This document shows positions 1 through 5,831 of a DNA stretch of 5,831 bases, in pieces. The notes under the pieces are model-generated. The model made no database searches, had not been told where the DNA came from, and worked only from the letters and a program-made list of their open reading frames with translations. Numbering within the stretch: position 1 is the first letter of the stretch; each line of letters begins with the position of its first letter. Origin of the DNA: Fidelibacterota bacterium (GTDB taxonomy: Bacteria > Fidelibacterota > Fidelibacteria > Fidelibacterales > Fidelibacteraceae); contig DAOVOB010000084.1 of NCBI GenBank assembly GCA_030629925.1, positions 1 to 5,831 of the forward strand, in the 5' to 3' direction. Both the position numbers and the translations under genes were made by a program.

Positions 1-65
1 ATATTTGTCAGTTAAAACAAGACGGTCTTCCGCTTTCTACACAAAAATTAGTTTTGGTGAAATAA
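1..65 (+). CDS. 3' end of an unidentified upstream gene, partial
   Basis: The reading frame whose first full codon is at base 3 stays open from the window edge to a TAA at 63-65, and its final residues read LSTQKLVLVK. The stop shares its last A with the ATG of mnmE, giving TAATG, a typical arrangement for translationally coupled genes in one operon. Only 20 codons are visible, and no family can be recognised. The mnmE frame is also open back to the window edge, so frame choice here rests on the stop/start overlap and ordinary-looking codons rather than on homology. If real, mnmE is not the first gene of its transcript. Confidence 0.45.
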   Translation, partial: ICQLKQDGLPLSTQKLVLVK

Positions 66-1426
66 TGTCTATCATAGATCATTATGATACAATAGCGGCG
101 ATTTCTACACCCCCGGGTGTGGGTGGTATTGCAGTTATCCGATTATCGGGTAAAAAAGCATATAGTATTGCCCTAAGGGGGATCATTCTAAATCGTCTAG
201 ATGTTCGTTATGCTCATTTTACAAAAGTTTTGGATGCTGAAACTCAAGAGATCATTGATGATGTTGTGGTGACTTATTTTAAGGCACCCGCATCTTACAC
301 GGGAGATGATACAATTGAAATCTCTTGTCATGGCGGTTATGCTGCAGCTCCGGCTATCCTTGAGCTATATTTTAAACTTGGTGCTCGCCCGGCACTTCCC
401 GGTGAGTTTACGAGACGGGCCTTCGTGAACGGAAAAATGGACCTTCTTCAAGCCGAAGCGGTTGCCGATCTTATTCATGCCGTTTCCGAAAGTGGTAAAA
501 AACTTGCAACAAGAACGCTATCTGGTAAATTATCTCAAAAGGTAAAAAAACTACGTGCCGAACTAACAGATATTGCTTCAATTTTAGAACTAGAGCTGGA
601 TTTTTCAGAGCAAGAGATCACTACTTTTGATAAGAAAGAACTTCTTATTAAAATTAATGAAGCAAGAAATAACATATTCACGCTTTCTGAATCATATTCG
701 GGGGGTAAGATTCTCCGCGAAGGAGCTCTTGTGCCAATTGTTGGTCGACCCAATGCGGGTAAGTCATCTCTTTTAAATGCCCTGCTTGAAGAAGAACGTG
801 CAATTATTTCTCATATTCCCGGGACAACCCGCGATACTATCGAAGAATCCTTTGTACATAATGGCGTTGTATTTAGGCTGGTTGATACGGCTGGTTTAAG
901 AGACACGGATGACCCTATCGAAAAAATAGGCGCAGAAAAAGCAAAACAAACTCTCACTGATGCTGATCTTGTCCTGCTTATTGTAGATCTCGAGAATATC
1001 TCTGATCTTACTTTTGAAAAAGAATTTTTAAAAACGTACTCTCCTTTACCTATTATTGTTGTTTATAATAAAGTAGACCTTTTCCTCAACATTCCATTTA
1101 TTGATACCGATCATTACTTAAGTGTTTCTGCTCTAAATCACACTGGTCTTGATACTCTTACAGATCTTATGGTTGATCTTTTGAAAAAGTATTATAGGGT
1201 TGGTGGAGATACGATTGCCATCACTAAACAACGCCATAAAAACGCTTTAAATAATGCGGGTGACGCTTTGTTGCGAACAAAAGAAGCTCTCGCAAGTGGC
1301 CTGTCAAATGAATTTCTTGCTCTTGATATACGTGAGGCAATTTCCGCACTTGATGAGATTACGGGACATACAACATCCGAAGATGTGTTGAACAATATTT
1401 TCGATCATTTCTGTGTTGGGAAATAG
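65..1426 (+). CDS. mnmE: tRNA modification GTPase MnmE
   Basis: MnmE (TrmE) is a cytoplasmic, potassium-dependent GTPase. With MnmG it installs the (carboxymethyl)aminomethyl group at carbon 5 of wobble uridine U34 in tRNAs reading codons ending in A or G, using a methylene-tetrahydrofolate carbon. The 453-residue product matches the family length. The N-terminal folate-binding domain (about 1-120) carries PPGVGGIAVIRLSG and GDDTIEISCHGG, followed by PGEFTRRAFVNGKMDL. The G domain sits inside a helical region: G1 GRPNAGKSS (227-235, with the Asn that binds K+ in studied MnmE), G2 TTRDT (254-258), G3 DTAGL (274-278), G4 NKVD (335-338) and G5 SAL (355-357). The extreme C-terminus is the catalytic CxGK signature, CVGK (450-453). 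The ATG at 65 is chosen because homologues start at this point. A weak GGTGA lies at 56-60, and an in-frame TTG at 5 would add 20 residues unlike the family. mnmG follows on the same strand. Confidence 0.98.
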   Translation: MSIIDHYDTIAAISTPPGVGGIAVIRLSGKKAYSIALRGIILNRLDVRYAHFTKVLDAETQEIIDDVVVTYFKAPASYTGDDTIEISCHGGYAAAPAILELYFKLGARPALPGEFTRRAFVNGKMDLLQAEAVADLIHAVSESGKKLATRTLSGKLSQKVKKLRAELTDIASILELELDFSEQEITTFDKKELLIKINEARNNIFTLSESYSGGKILREGALVPIVGRPNAGKSSLLNALLEEERAIISHIPGTTRDTIEESFVHNGVVFRLVDTAGLRDTDDPIEKIGAEKAKQTLTDADLVLLIVDLENISDLTFEKEFLKTYSPLPIIVVYNKVDLFLNIPFIDTDHYLSVSALNHTGLDTLTDLMVDLLKKYYRVGGDTIAITKQRHKNALNNAGDALLRTKEALASGLSNEFLALDIREAISALDEITGHTTSEDVLNNIFDHFCVGK

Positions 1427-1494
1427 ATCTAAAACAGGGCCAAGCTTAGGATCTGCTTGTAATTTAAAATACTAATCACCAACAGCTTTCCGTT

Positions 1495-1522
1495 CTTTAA
1501 TCTTTTTACTTTAATCTTTTGT
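1495..1522 (+). repeat. Two tandem copies of a 14-base pyrimidine-rich unit
   Basis: CTTTAATCTTTT occurs at 1495-1506 and again at 1509-1520, a perfect 12-base match with a 14-base period. It lies inside the 125-base mnmE-mnmG gap, about 30 bases ahead of the mnmG ATG. The gap has no terminator-like hairpin with a T run, so the two genes are probably co-transcribed. The repeat could be simple slippage or a protein or ribosome contact site; nothing here decides between them. Confidence 0.6.
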
Positions 1523-1551
1523 CTTTTCTCTGCAAATCGTACATTTCATCA

Positions 1552-3384
1552 ATGAAAAAAAGCTATGACATCATTGTCGTTGGTGGCGGACATGCGGGTG
1601 TTGAGGCGGCACTTGCTTCTGCGCGCTTAGGTAAATCTACGGCACTTATAACAATAGAAAAATCTGCTATCGCTCGCATGAGTTGTAATCCGTCCATTGG
1701 GGGATTGGCTAAGGGTCACCTAGTTCGTGAGCTAGATGTACTTGGTGGCGAAATGGGGAAGGCGATTGATACTACCGGTATTCAATTTAAACTATTAAAT
1801 CGCTCAAAAGGCCGTGCCGTTTGGTCGCCCCGGGCACAAGCCGACAAGATAAAATATGAGCGCTACATGCAGGATGTTCTTGAGAACCAAGCCAATCTTG
1901 ATATAATTGAATCTGATGCTCGTGTTCTTGAAATACAAGAAAATGAATTCCGCGGTGTATACCTGCATAACAATACCCTGATCAAAGCAAAAGCTTGCAT
2001 TCTAACAAATGGGACATTTTTAAAAGGGAAAATACACATAGGTAATGTGCAAATACCCGCCGGACGCTATGGTGAATTACCCTCTATTGGTATATCGGAC
2101 CAGTTGAAAGAATTGGGCTTTTCGGTTGGACGCCTAAAAACAGGTACCCCATCAAGAATAAGCAAACGATCAATAGATTTCACCAATCTTCAGATCCAAG
2201 AGGGTGATAAAGACCCAAGGGCGTTTTCACATTCTACCCGGAATTTTGATCCACCCAATATTCCTTGTTGGCTGGCCTATACTTGCGAGCACACCCATGA
2301 GATACTCAGATCGGCTCTTGATCGATCTCCTCTGTATACTGGTAAAATAGATGGGGTCGGTCCACGCTACTGTCCAAGCATTGAGGATAAGATCGTTAGG
2401 TTTTCTGATAAAACACAACATCAACTCTTTCTCGAACCCGAATGGGATGGTTCGCCCCAATGGTATGTAAATGGGTTTTCTTCTTCCTTGCCTGTCGATA
2501 TTCAAATTAAAGCCCTGCGTTCTGTTCCCGGCCTTGAAAACGCAGAATTTATAAAGATCGGCTACGCGATCGAGTACGATTATTTTCCATCTTATCAAAT
2601 TAGACGTTCATTGGAAACAAAAAGAATTTCCGGATTATATTTTGCCGGGCAAATAAATGGTACAAGTGGTTACGAAGAAGCTGCCACCCAGGGATTTATT
2701 GCTTCCGTTAACGCCGTCAGAAAACTTGACGGTGCTGATGATTTTGTTCTTGAAAGACATGAAGCATATATCGGTGTTCTTATAGATGATCTTTGTTCAA
2801 AAGAGACCTCAGAGCCCTATCGCATGTTCACAAGCCTGGCAGAATATCGCCTACTTCTGCGATGGGATAATGCCCATCTTAGACTTCTTGACGCCACAAA
2901 AAAAATTGGCATTCAAAATGATGATATGATCAATCTTTTCGAGCGCGTTAAAAGAGAAACATATATTCTAAATACTAAATTTTCAAAAACACGGCTTACG
3001 GCCGATAATCCATTTAATATTCCTCTGGAATCAACCTCTTCGATTTCACTTCTGATTCGCCAACAGAAGATAACTGAAAATAACGTTATGGCTTTGCAAA
3101 AACATTATTTCCCCGATTACCTTTTGGATTCAGTAGATCAAGCTTATGTTCAAACACGTTACGAGGGTTATATTGATAGGCAGTTCAAGCAAGTTAAAAA
3201 AATGAATCAGCTTGAGGCGAAAGGCATTCCACACAATTTTAACTACTCTAAGATTACATCACTTTCAAATGAGGGAAGAGAAAAATTCCTAAAATTTAAA
3301 CCGGACACTATTGGCCAGGCTAGCCGTATCCGTGGAATTTCTCCTGCCGATATTCAAGTATTACTTATTTTCCTCTCCAAATGA
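1552..3384 (+). CDS. mnmG: tRNA uridine-34 carboxymethylaminomethylation enzyme MnmG
   Basis: MnmG (GidA) is the FAD- and NADH-using partner of MnmE in the complex that modifies wobble U34 of tRNA. The product is 610 residues, slightly short of the roughly 630 of E. coli but normal for the family. It starts with the FAD-binding Rossmann motif VVGGGHAGVEAA (9-20). SCNPSIGGLAKGH follows, with Cys45, and then GPRYCPSIEDK with Cys274; these match the two conserved, functionally important cysteines of the family. The second signature AGQINGTSGYEEA is at 365-377. The C-terminal tRNA/MnmE-binding part ends ASRIRGISPADIQVLL, as in homologues. The ATG at 1552 is chosen because homologues begin a few residues before the Rossmann motif. 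A TTG at 1519 would add 11 uncharacteristic residues. No Shine-Dalgarno sequence is visible before either start. The rsmG gene that often follows mnmG is absent here. Confidence 0.98.
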   Translation: MKKSYDIIVVGGGHAGVEAALASARLGKSTALITIEKSAIARMSCNPSIGGLAKGHLVRELDVLGGEMGKAIDTTGIQFKLLNRSKGRAVWSPRAQADKIKYERYMQDVLENQANLDIIESDARVLEIQENEFRGVYLHNNTLIKAKACILTNGTFLKGKIHIGNVQIPAGRYGELPSIGISDQLKELGFSVGRLKTGTPSRISKRSIDFTNLQIQEGDKDPRAFSHSTRNFDPPNIPCWLAYTCEHTHEILRSALDRSPLYTGKIDGVGPRYCPSIEDKIVRFSDKTQHQLFLEPEWDGSPQWYVNGFSSSLPVDIQIKALRSVPGLENAEFIKIGYAIEYDYFPSYQIRRSLETKRISGLYFAGQINGTSGYEEAATQGFIASVNAVRKLDGADDFVLERHEAYIGVLIDDLCSKETSEPYRMFTSLAEYRLLLRWDNAHLRLLDATKKIGIQNDDMINLFERVKRETYILNTKFSKTRLTADNPFNIPLESTSSISLLIRQQKITENNVMALQKHYFPDYLLDSVDQAYVQTRYEGYIDRQFKQVKKMNQLEAKGIPHNFNYSKITSLSNEGREKFLKFKPDTIGQASRIRGISPADIQVLLIFLSK

Positions 3385-3429
3385 CCCCAATATTAATACC
3401 CATAAATGCCTTCTATTCAACGATTTCCC

Positions 3430-3458
3430 AAAACACCATATAAAAGTATGTGTTTTTT
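3430..3458 (+). terminator. Weak intrinsic terminator candidate after mnmG
   Basis: ACA/CATA (3433-3440, with C3436 bulged) can pair with TATGTGT (3447-3453) around a six-base loop. Flanking A and T bases extend the stem, and six Ts run from 3453 to 3458. It lies about 45 bases past the mnmG stop, where a terminator is expected. The stem is AT-rich and bulged, so it may be inefficient. Confidence 0.35.
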
Positions 3459-3621
3459 GCTTTCTATCATTAAAAGTTCTTAAATTATTAAATGTTTAAA
3501 TACAATAAGATTTTCTTGTATTTCCACAATCAATCTCTTACATTGTTCTCCGTGAAGGATTTGTTGTGTAGATTTAGATTAATTCTCCCTCTATACAAGA
3601 CCTAGCCAGTATTTGGCAAAA

Positions 3622-3660
3622 CACTATCGTTTAGTTTCGCGCGTAGGCGATTCGATAGTG
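3622..3660 (+). promoter_or_regulatory. Two-tier hairpin in the leader of the RRM gene
   Basis: CACTATCG (3622-3629) and CGATAGTG (3653-3660) form a perfect 8-base inverted repeat. Nested within it, TCGC (3637-3640) pairs with GCGA (3647-3650) around the six-base loop GCGTAG. The inner loop is much more GC-rich than the surrounding leader. No T run follows, so it is not an intrinsic terminator. The right arm ends 35 bases before the preferred RRM start codon. As RNA it could be a leader structure acting on translation or stability, possibly in autoregulation; as DNA it could be an operator dyad. The pairing is seen directly, and the role is inferred. Confidence 0.5.
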
Positions 3661-3663
3661 CAA

Positions 3664-3699
3664 ATGAATGCTATGCGCAAAGATAAGGAATGGATATGA
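3664..3699 (+). CDS. Possible 11-residue leader peptide overlapping the RRM start
   Basis: An ATG at 3664 opens a frame reading MNAMRKDKEWI and ending in a TGA at 3697-3699. That stop overlaps the preferred RRM start codon in the classic ATGA configuration. A second in-frame ATG lies at 3673. Neither has a good ribosome binding site upstream. The arrangement would allow translational coupling, but with so few codons it may be chance. Confidence 0.2.
   Translation: MNAMRKDKEWI
3685..3689 (+). promoter_or_regulatory. Ribosome binding site deciding the RRM gene start
   Basis: AAGGA directly abuts a first ATG at 3690, leaving no spacer, but lies six bases ahead of a second in-frame ATG at 3696. 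The spacing therefore favours the second ATG. That start also gives the protein the usual family N-terminus MNIYVGNL. Confidence 0.7.
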
Positions 3700-3971
3700 A
3701 TATCTATGTAGGAAATCTGCCTTACGGCACCACTGATGAAGATCTTCAAAGCGCTTTCGGCGCATTTGGTGCAGTAACCAGTGTTAACATCATCAAAGAC
3801 CGCGTAACAGGAAACTCAAAAGGTTTCGGATTTGTTGAAATGGACAATGATGATGAAGGACAAAAAGCCATTGACGAACTTAACGGCGCAGAAATGCAAG
3901 GACGTAACCTCAAAGTTAATCTTGCTCGTCCCCGGACAGAACGCCCACGTCAAGAACGTAAGTCCTGGTAA
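3696..3971 (+). CDS. Small single-RRM RNA-binding protein
   Basis: The 91-residue product is almost entirely one RNA recognition motif, the beta-alpha-beta-beta-alpha-beta fold that binds single-stranded RNA through aromatic residues on its sheet. RNP2 is IYVGNL (3-8) and RNP1 is KGFGFVEM (42-49). The aromatic positions Tyr4, Phe44 and Phe46 are kept, while the last RNP1 position is Met instead of the usual aromatic. The linker carries DRVTGNSKGFGFVEM, very typical of bacterial RRM proteins of the cyanobacterial Rbp and Bacteroidota Rbp type. After about residue 77 there is only a short basic tail, RPRTERPRQERKSW, without a glycine-rich region. Codons lean to AAC, ATC, GAC, CGT and CGC, unlike neighbouring genes, suggesting high expression. 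It has its own strong terminator and a structured leader, so it is probably a single-gene transcript. Its RNA targets cannot be read from the sequence. Confidence 0.93.
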   Translation: MNIYVGNLPYGTTDEDLQSAFGAFGAVTSVNIIKDRVTGNSKGFGFVEMDNDDEGQKAIDELNGAEMQGRNLKVNLARPRTERPRQERKSW

Positions 3972-3993
3972 CATTAGATTAAATATAATGTTC

Positions 3994-4024
3994 AAAGCTT
4001 CCGCATCAGCGGAAGCTTTTTTTT
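3994..4024 (+). terminator. Strong intrinsic terminator of the RRM gene
   Basis: AAAGCTTCCGC (3994-4004) and GCGGAAGCTTT (4009-4019) form a perfect 11-base stem with the four-base loop ATCA, and eight Ts run from 4017 to 4024. It begins 22 bases after the RRM stop. Read on the minus strand, only three Ts follow the stem, so it should work poorly for the converging gene. Confidence 0.93.
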
Positions 4025-4119
4025 ATCATATGTTTTTGTTTAAGGCATTTTAACTTACTCTATTTCTTTCCATAAAATATGTAAATAGTTGGTGCGCGAA
4101 TAACTTACTTGTCTAATAA

Positions 4120-5831
4120 TTAAGCTTTTTTCTCTATATAAACAATGGCCTCTCCGGTTTTTCCATCTATCTTTACTTTTATGGGTTTTGCACAATGGAG
4201 ATGTTTGAAATATTTCCATTTGCCAAGCTTTTTCATAGATTGTAATAAATCCCAATTTATAAAATCTTCGCCTTCACTTTGGTATGGAACTGAAAAATAG
4301 CCAATGTTCATTGCTACTACATTGTGAAAGAAATGTGTACCCTGTGAAGGTGGAATATCAAAACCCTTGATACCTGATTCAACAATAACCTTTGATTGAC
4401 TTATTTGTCCAAACTGGATGGGTACACCCAAAAATCTGTCTTGGCTTCCCCATCTGCCCGGGCCTATCAATATATAGTTTGTATCCTTTTTTTTCATTTT
4501 TTTATTAATTACATCAAGCTCGAGTTGAATATCCAGTGTTTCAATAGTGTTGAACATTTCGGGTGGACACCAAATTATATCATAAAGATCGGTCATTTCC
4601 CCATTACCCATTCCTTGTTCTGTATAAAGAATAATATCATTTTTTTTATAATCACTGAGCTTTACTGTTGTATTGCTGCTTGAAACTGCCAGTGGTCGTA
4701 TCTGTAAAAGATAGAATGTCGGGTGTTTACTCGATTCATTTCTGCGATCCAAATCTACCGCAAATTCAATTTCAACCGGCATCCCAAGTGCGGCTTCACC
4801 TATTTCCAAAAGACGATTAATAATATTGCTTAAGGGATAATGTCCATATTTTAAGATGTTATCAAATGTCACGATTCTTGGTCCTTTTCTGCTCAATCCG
4901 GGCCATAATCGATTGTTTTGATAATCAAAAACCGAGGCAAGATGCTTTAATTTCCCATGTTCTTCCGCCTTTGCCAATGGTAGCTTAATCAGCGTTGATG
5001 ATTCCTGGCCAAAAAGACCCATTTTATTACTGTTCAGATCAAGAGCATAAAAATCTCTCTGGGCAACCGAAAGCATTTCTTGCATGGACATTAACCATAC
5101 TTTTGGATGTTTGGGACAAAAGCGGAATACATTTCCACCTTCGATCACCATTTTTCCCAAACCAACGGCAAGTGAGGCCATACCGTCGGTATGCAACTGA
5201 TTGTCGATAGGATAAAAGTTATAAGATTGTGCGACACCACTGATATGTGGATAATAGTAGTCCTCATTCTTTGTTCCGACAACCTCTTGAATAATTACTG
5301 CCATTTTTTCCTCATCAAGCTGATGTCCTATATGTTCAATATATTGTTGCGTGCCAACACTATAAGAAGAAGCATAGATCAATTTTATGGCATCCATGAG
5401 CTGTTTTAATCTCATATTCGGATCGGGATCATTATTTGCAAGCATATATGTTCTATAAATTCCGGCAAAAGGCTGAGAATAGCTATCTTCCAATAAAGAT
5501 GAAGATCTTACTGCAAGGGGATAATTAACCCGCTCCAGGAGACGTATCAGTTTATTTTTAAGGCTATCGGATAAACATCCGGCTAAAAATATATTATCAA
5601 TTTCTTCATCAACCATATTTTCTTGGATCTTTGAATCAATACGATTTTGTTCAATAAATATATCATATTCGCTAGTTCCGATAGCAGCTGTGTTTGGTAA
5701 ACCAACATGAATACCTTCAAATATTTGATCGTCCTCCATGCGCGTTAAGAGAGTGTTTAAAAACGCCAAACCACGGCCCTTGCCTCCCAGGGAGCCTTCG
5801 GACAATAAAATAATCTCATTTTCTTCGAGTC
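4120..5831 (-). CDS. PEP/pyruvate-binding (ATP-grasp) domain protein, N-terminus outside the window
   Basis: The frame is open through the right edge, so about 569 C-terminal residues are seen and the true start is missing; a TTG at 5805 is internal. The visible part begins with SLGGKGRGLAF (5761-5793), the usual entry to the nucleotide-binding domain of PEP synthase and pyruvate phosphate dikinase. ATP-grasp hallmarks follow in order: VRSSSLLEDS with PFAGIYRTY (near 5450-5511), SGVAQSYN (near 5222-5247), GLGKMVIEGG (near 5136-5165), EIEFAVD (near 4749-4776) and LLQIRPL (near 4688-4710). The Glu, Gln and Arg expected to contact ATP are kept. The C-terminal 180 or so residues carry GPGRWGSQDRFLG and QGTHFFHN, known from a family of PEP/pyruvate-binding proteins. 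No phosphohistidine swivel domain and no PEP-binding barrel is visible, so this is not a normal PEP synthase. A signalling-type domain may lie upstream of the visible part. Substrate and partner are unknown. Confidence 0.88.
   Translation of the reverse strand, partial: LEENEIILLSEGSLGGKGRGLAFLNTLLTRMEDDQIFEGIHVGLPNTAAIGTSEYDIFIEQNRIDSKIQENMVDEEIDNIFLAGCLSDSLKNKLIRLLERVNYPLAVRSSSLLEDSYSQPFAGIYRTYMLANNDPDPNMRLKQLMDAIKLIYASSYSVGTQQYIEHIGHQLDEEKMAVIIQEVVGTKNEDYYYPHISGVAQSYNFYPIDNQLHTDGMASLAVGLGKMVIEGGNVFRFCPKHPKVWLMSMQEMLSVAQRDFYALDLNSNKMGLFGQESSTLIKLPLAKAEEHGKLKHLASVFDYQNNRLWPGLSRKGPRIVTFDNILKYGHYPLSNIINRLLEIGEAALGMPVEIEFAVDLDRRNESSKHPTFYLLQIRPLAVSSSNTTVKLSDYKKNDIILYTEQGMGNGEMTDLYDIIWCPPEMFNTIETLDIQLELDVINKKMKKKDTNYILIGPGRWGSQDRFLGVPIQFGQISQSKVIVESGIKGFDIPPSQGTHFFHNVVAMNIGYFSVPYQSEGEDFINWDLLQSMKKLGKWKYFKHLHCAKPIKVKIDGKTGEAIVYIEKKA

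Larger units (their letters stand above)
3385..3695. other. AT-rich intergenic region between mnmG and the RRM gene
   Basis: This 311-base stretch holds no convincing protein gene of normal size and no tRNA-like or other recognisable RNA. From left to right it contains the weak terminator candidate after mnmG and an AT-rich run to about 3540. Two poor promoter-like matches follow. One is TTGTAT (3516-3521), a 17-base spacer, then TACATT (3539-3544). The other is an isolated TATACA at 3592-3597. Neither is close enough to consensus to be called. The last 75 bases hold the hairpin and the small leader ORF described separately. The promoter of the RRM gene most likely lies here, because a probable terminator and a long gap separate it from mnmG. 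Confidence 0.6.

Noticed and set aside
65..1455. Apparent excess of GATC sites in mnmE
   Set aside because: Most sites come from Asp-Leu (GAT CTT) pairs and ATC codons preceded by G; no clustering or spacing suggests an origin or methylation-controlled region.
1441..1459. CAAGC/GCTTG inverted repeat after mnmE
   Set aside because: A five-base stem with a nine-base loop and no T run is too weak to call a terminator.
2227..2598. 123-codon minus-strand frame within mnmG
   Set aside because: It is antisense to strongly conserved mnmG coding sequence and shows no family motif; its openness is explained by mnmG codon structure.
3311..3499. 62-codon plus-strand frame overlapping the mnmG end
   Set aside because: It starts inside mnmG in another frame, begins with a TTG lacking a ribosome binding site, and continues into AT-rich DNA with a low-complexity, Phe/Leu/Lys-rich product. 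It is not a credible gene.
3564..3605. 13-codon TTG-started frame behind AAGGA at 3555-3559 in the RRM upstream region
   Set aside because: It has a rare start codon, is very short, and has nothing to support translation; the AAGGA match is expected by chance in this length.
3832..4053. 73-codon plus-strand frame through the RRM gene and its terminator
   Set aside because: It is an off-frame shadow of the RRM gene and reads through the terminator hairpin.
4120..5831. Annotation as phosphoenolpyruvate synthase (ppsA)
   Set aside because: Only the ATP-grasp domain matches. The swivel histidine motif and the PEP-binding barrel are not seen, and the C-terminal region differs.

Overview
The window carries an ordinary bacterial chromosome segment with four clear protein genes. 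By eye the DNA is moderately AT-rich. The plus strand holds mnmE, mnmG and a small RRM-type RNA-binding protein gene. A large PEP/pyruvate-binding (ATP-grasp) protein gene runs on the minus strand and leaves the window at its right edge. The mixture of weak or absent Shine-Dalgarno sites (mnmG has none visible), the small bacterial RRM protein and the PEP/pyruvate-binding protein with a GKGRGLAF entry motif would suit a member of the Bacteroidota/FCB-type lineages. That assignment is an inference from gene flavour only; no marker in the window fixes the phylum.

Layout: bases 1-65 look like the tail of an upstream gene whose TAA overlaps the mnmE ATG by one base (TAATG). mnmE (65-1426) is followed by a 125-base pyrimidine-rich gap with a short tandem repeat, then mnmG (1552-3384). 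A weak terminator-like hairpin lies about 45 bases after mnmG. An AT-rich 311-base intergenic stretch follows. Its last 75 bases hold a two-tier hairpin and an 11-codon leader ORF that ends in an ATGA overlap with the RRM gene start. The RRM gene (3696-3971) is closed by a textbook intrinsic terminator (3994-4024). The minus-strand gene (stop at 4120) converges on it, leaving 148 bases between the two stop codons.

Function: MnmE and MnmG form one enzyme complex that modifies the wobble uridine (U34) of certain tRNAs, so their adjacency is functional. The RRM protein is a small single-domain RNA-binding protein, apparently built for high expression, with a structured leader that may control it. 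The ATP-grasp protein keeps the nucleotide-binding hallmarks of PEP synthase and pyruvate phosphate dikinase, but the visible part shows no phosphohistidine or PEP-binding barrel domain, so its reaction is unknown.

I found no mobile element, CRISPR array, tRNA or rRNA, and no convincing new multi-gene system. The parts most worth a second look are the leader of the RRM gene and the incomplete PEP-synthase-like protein.
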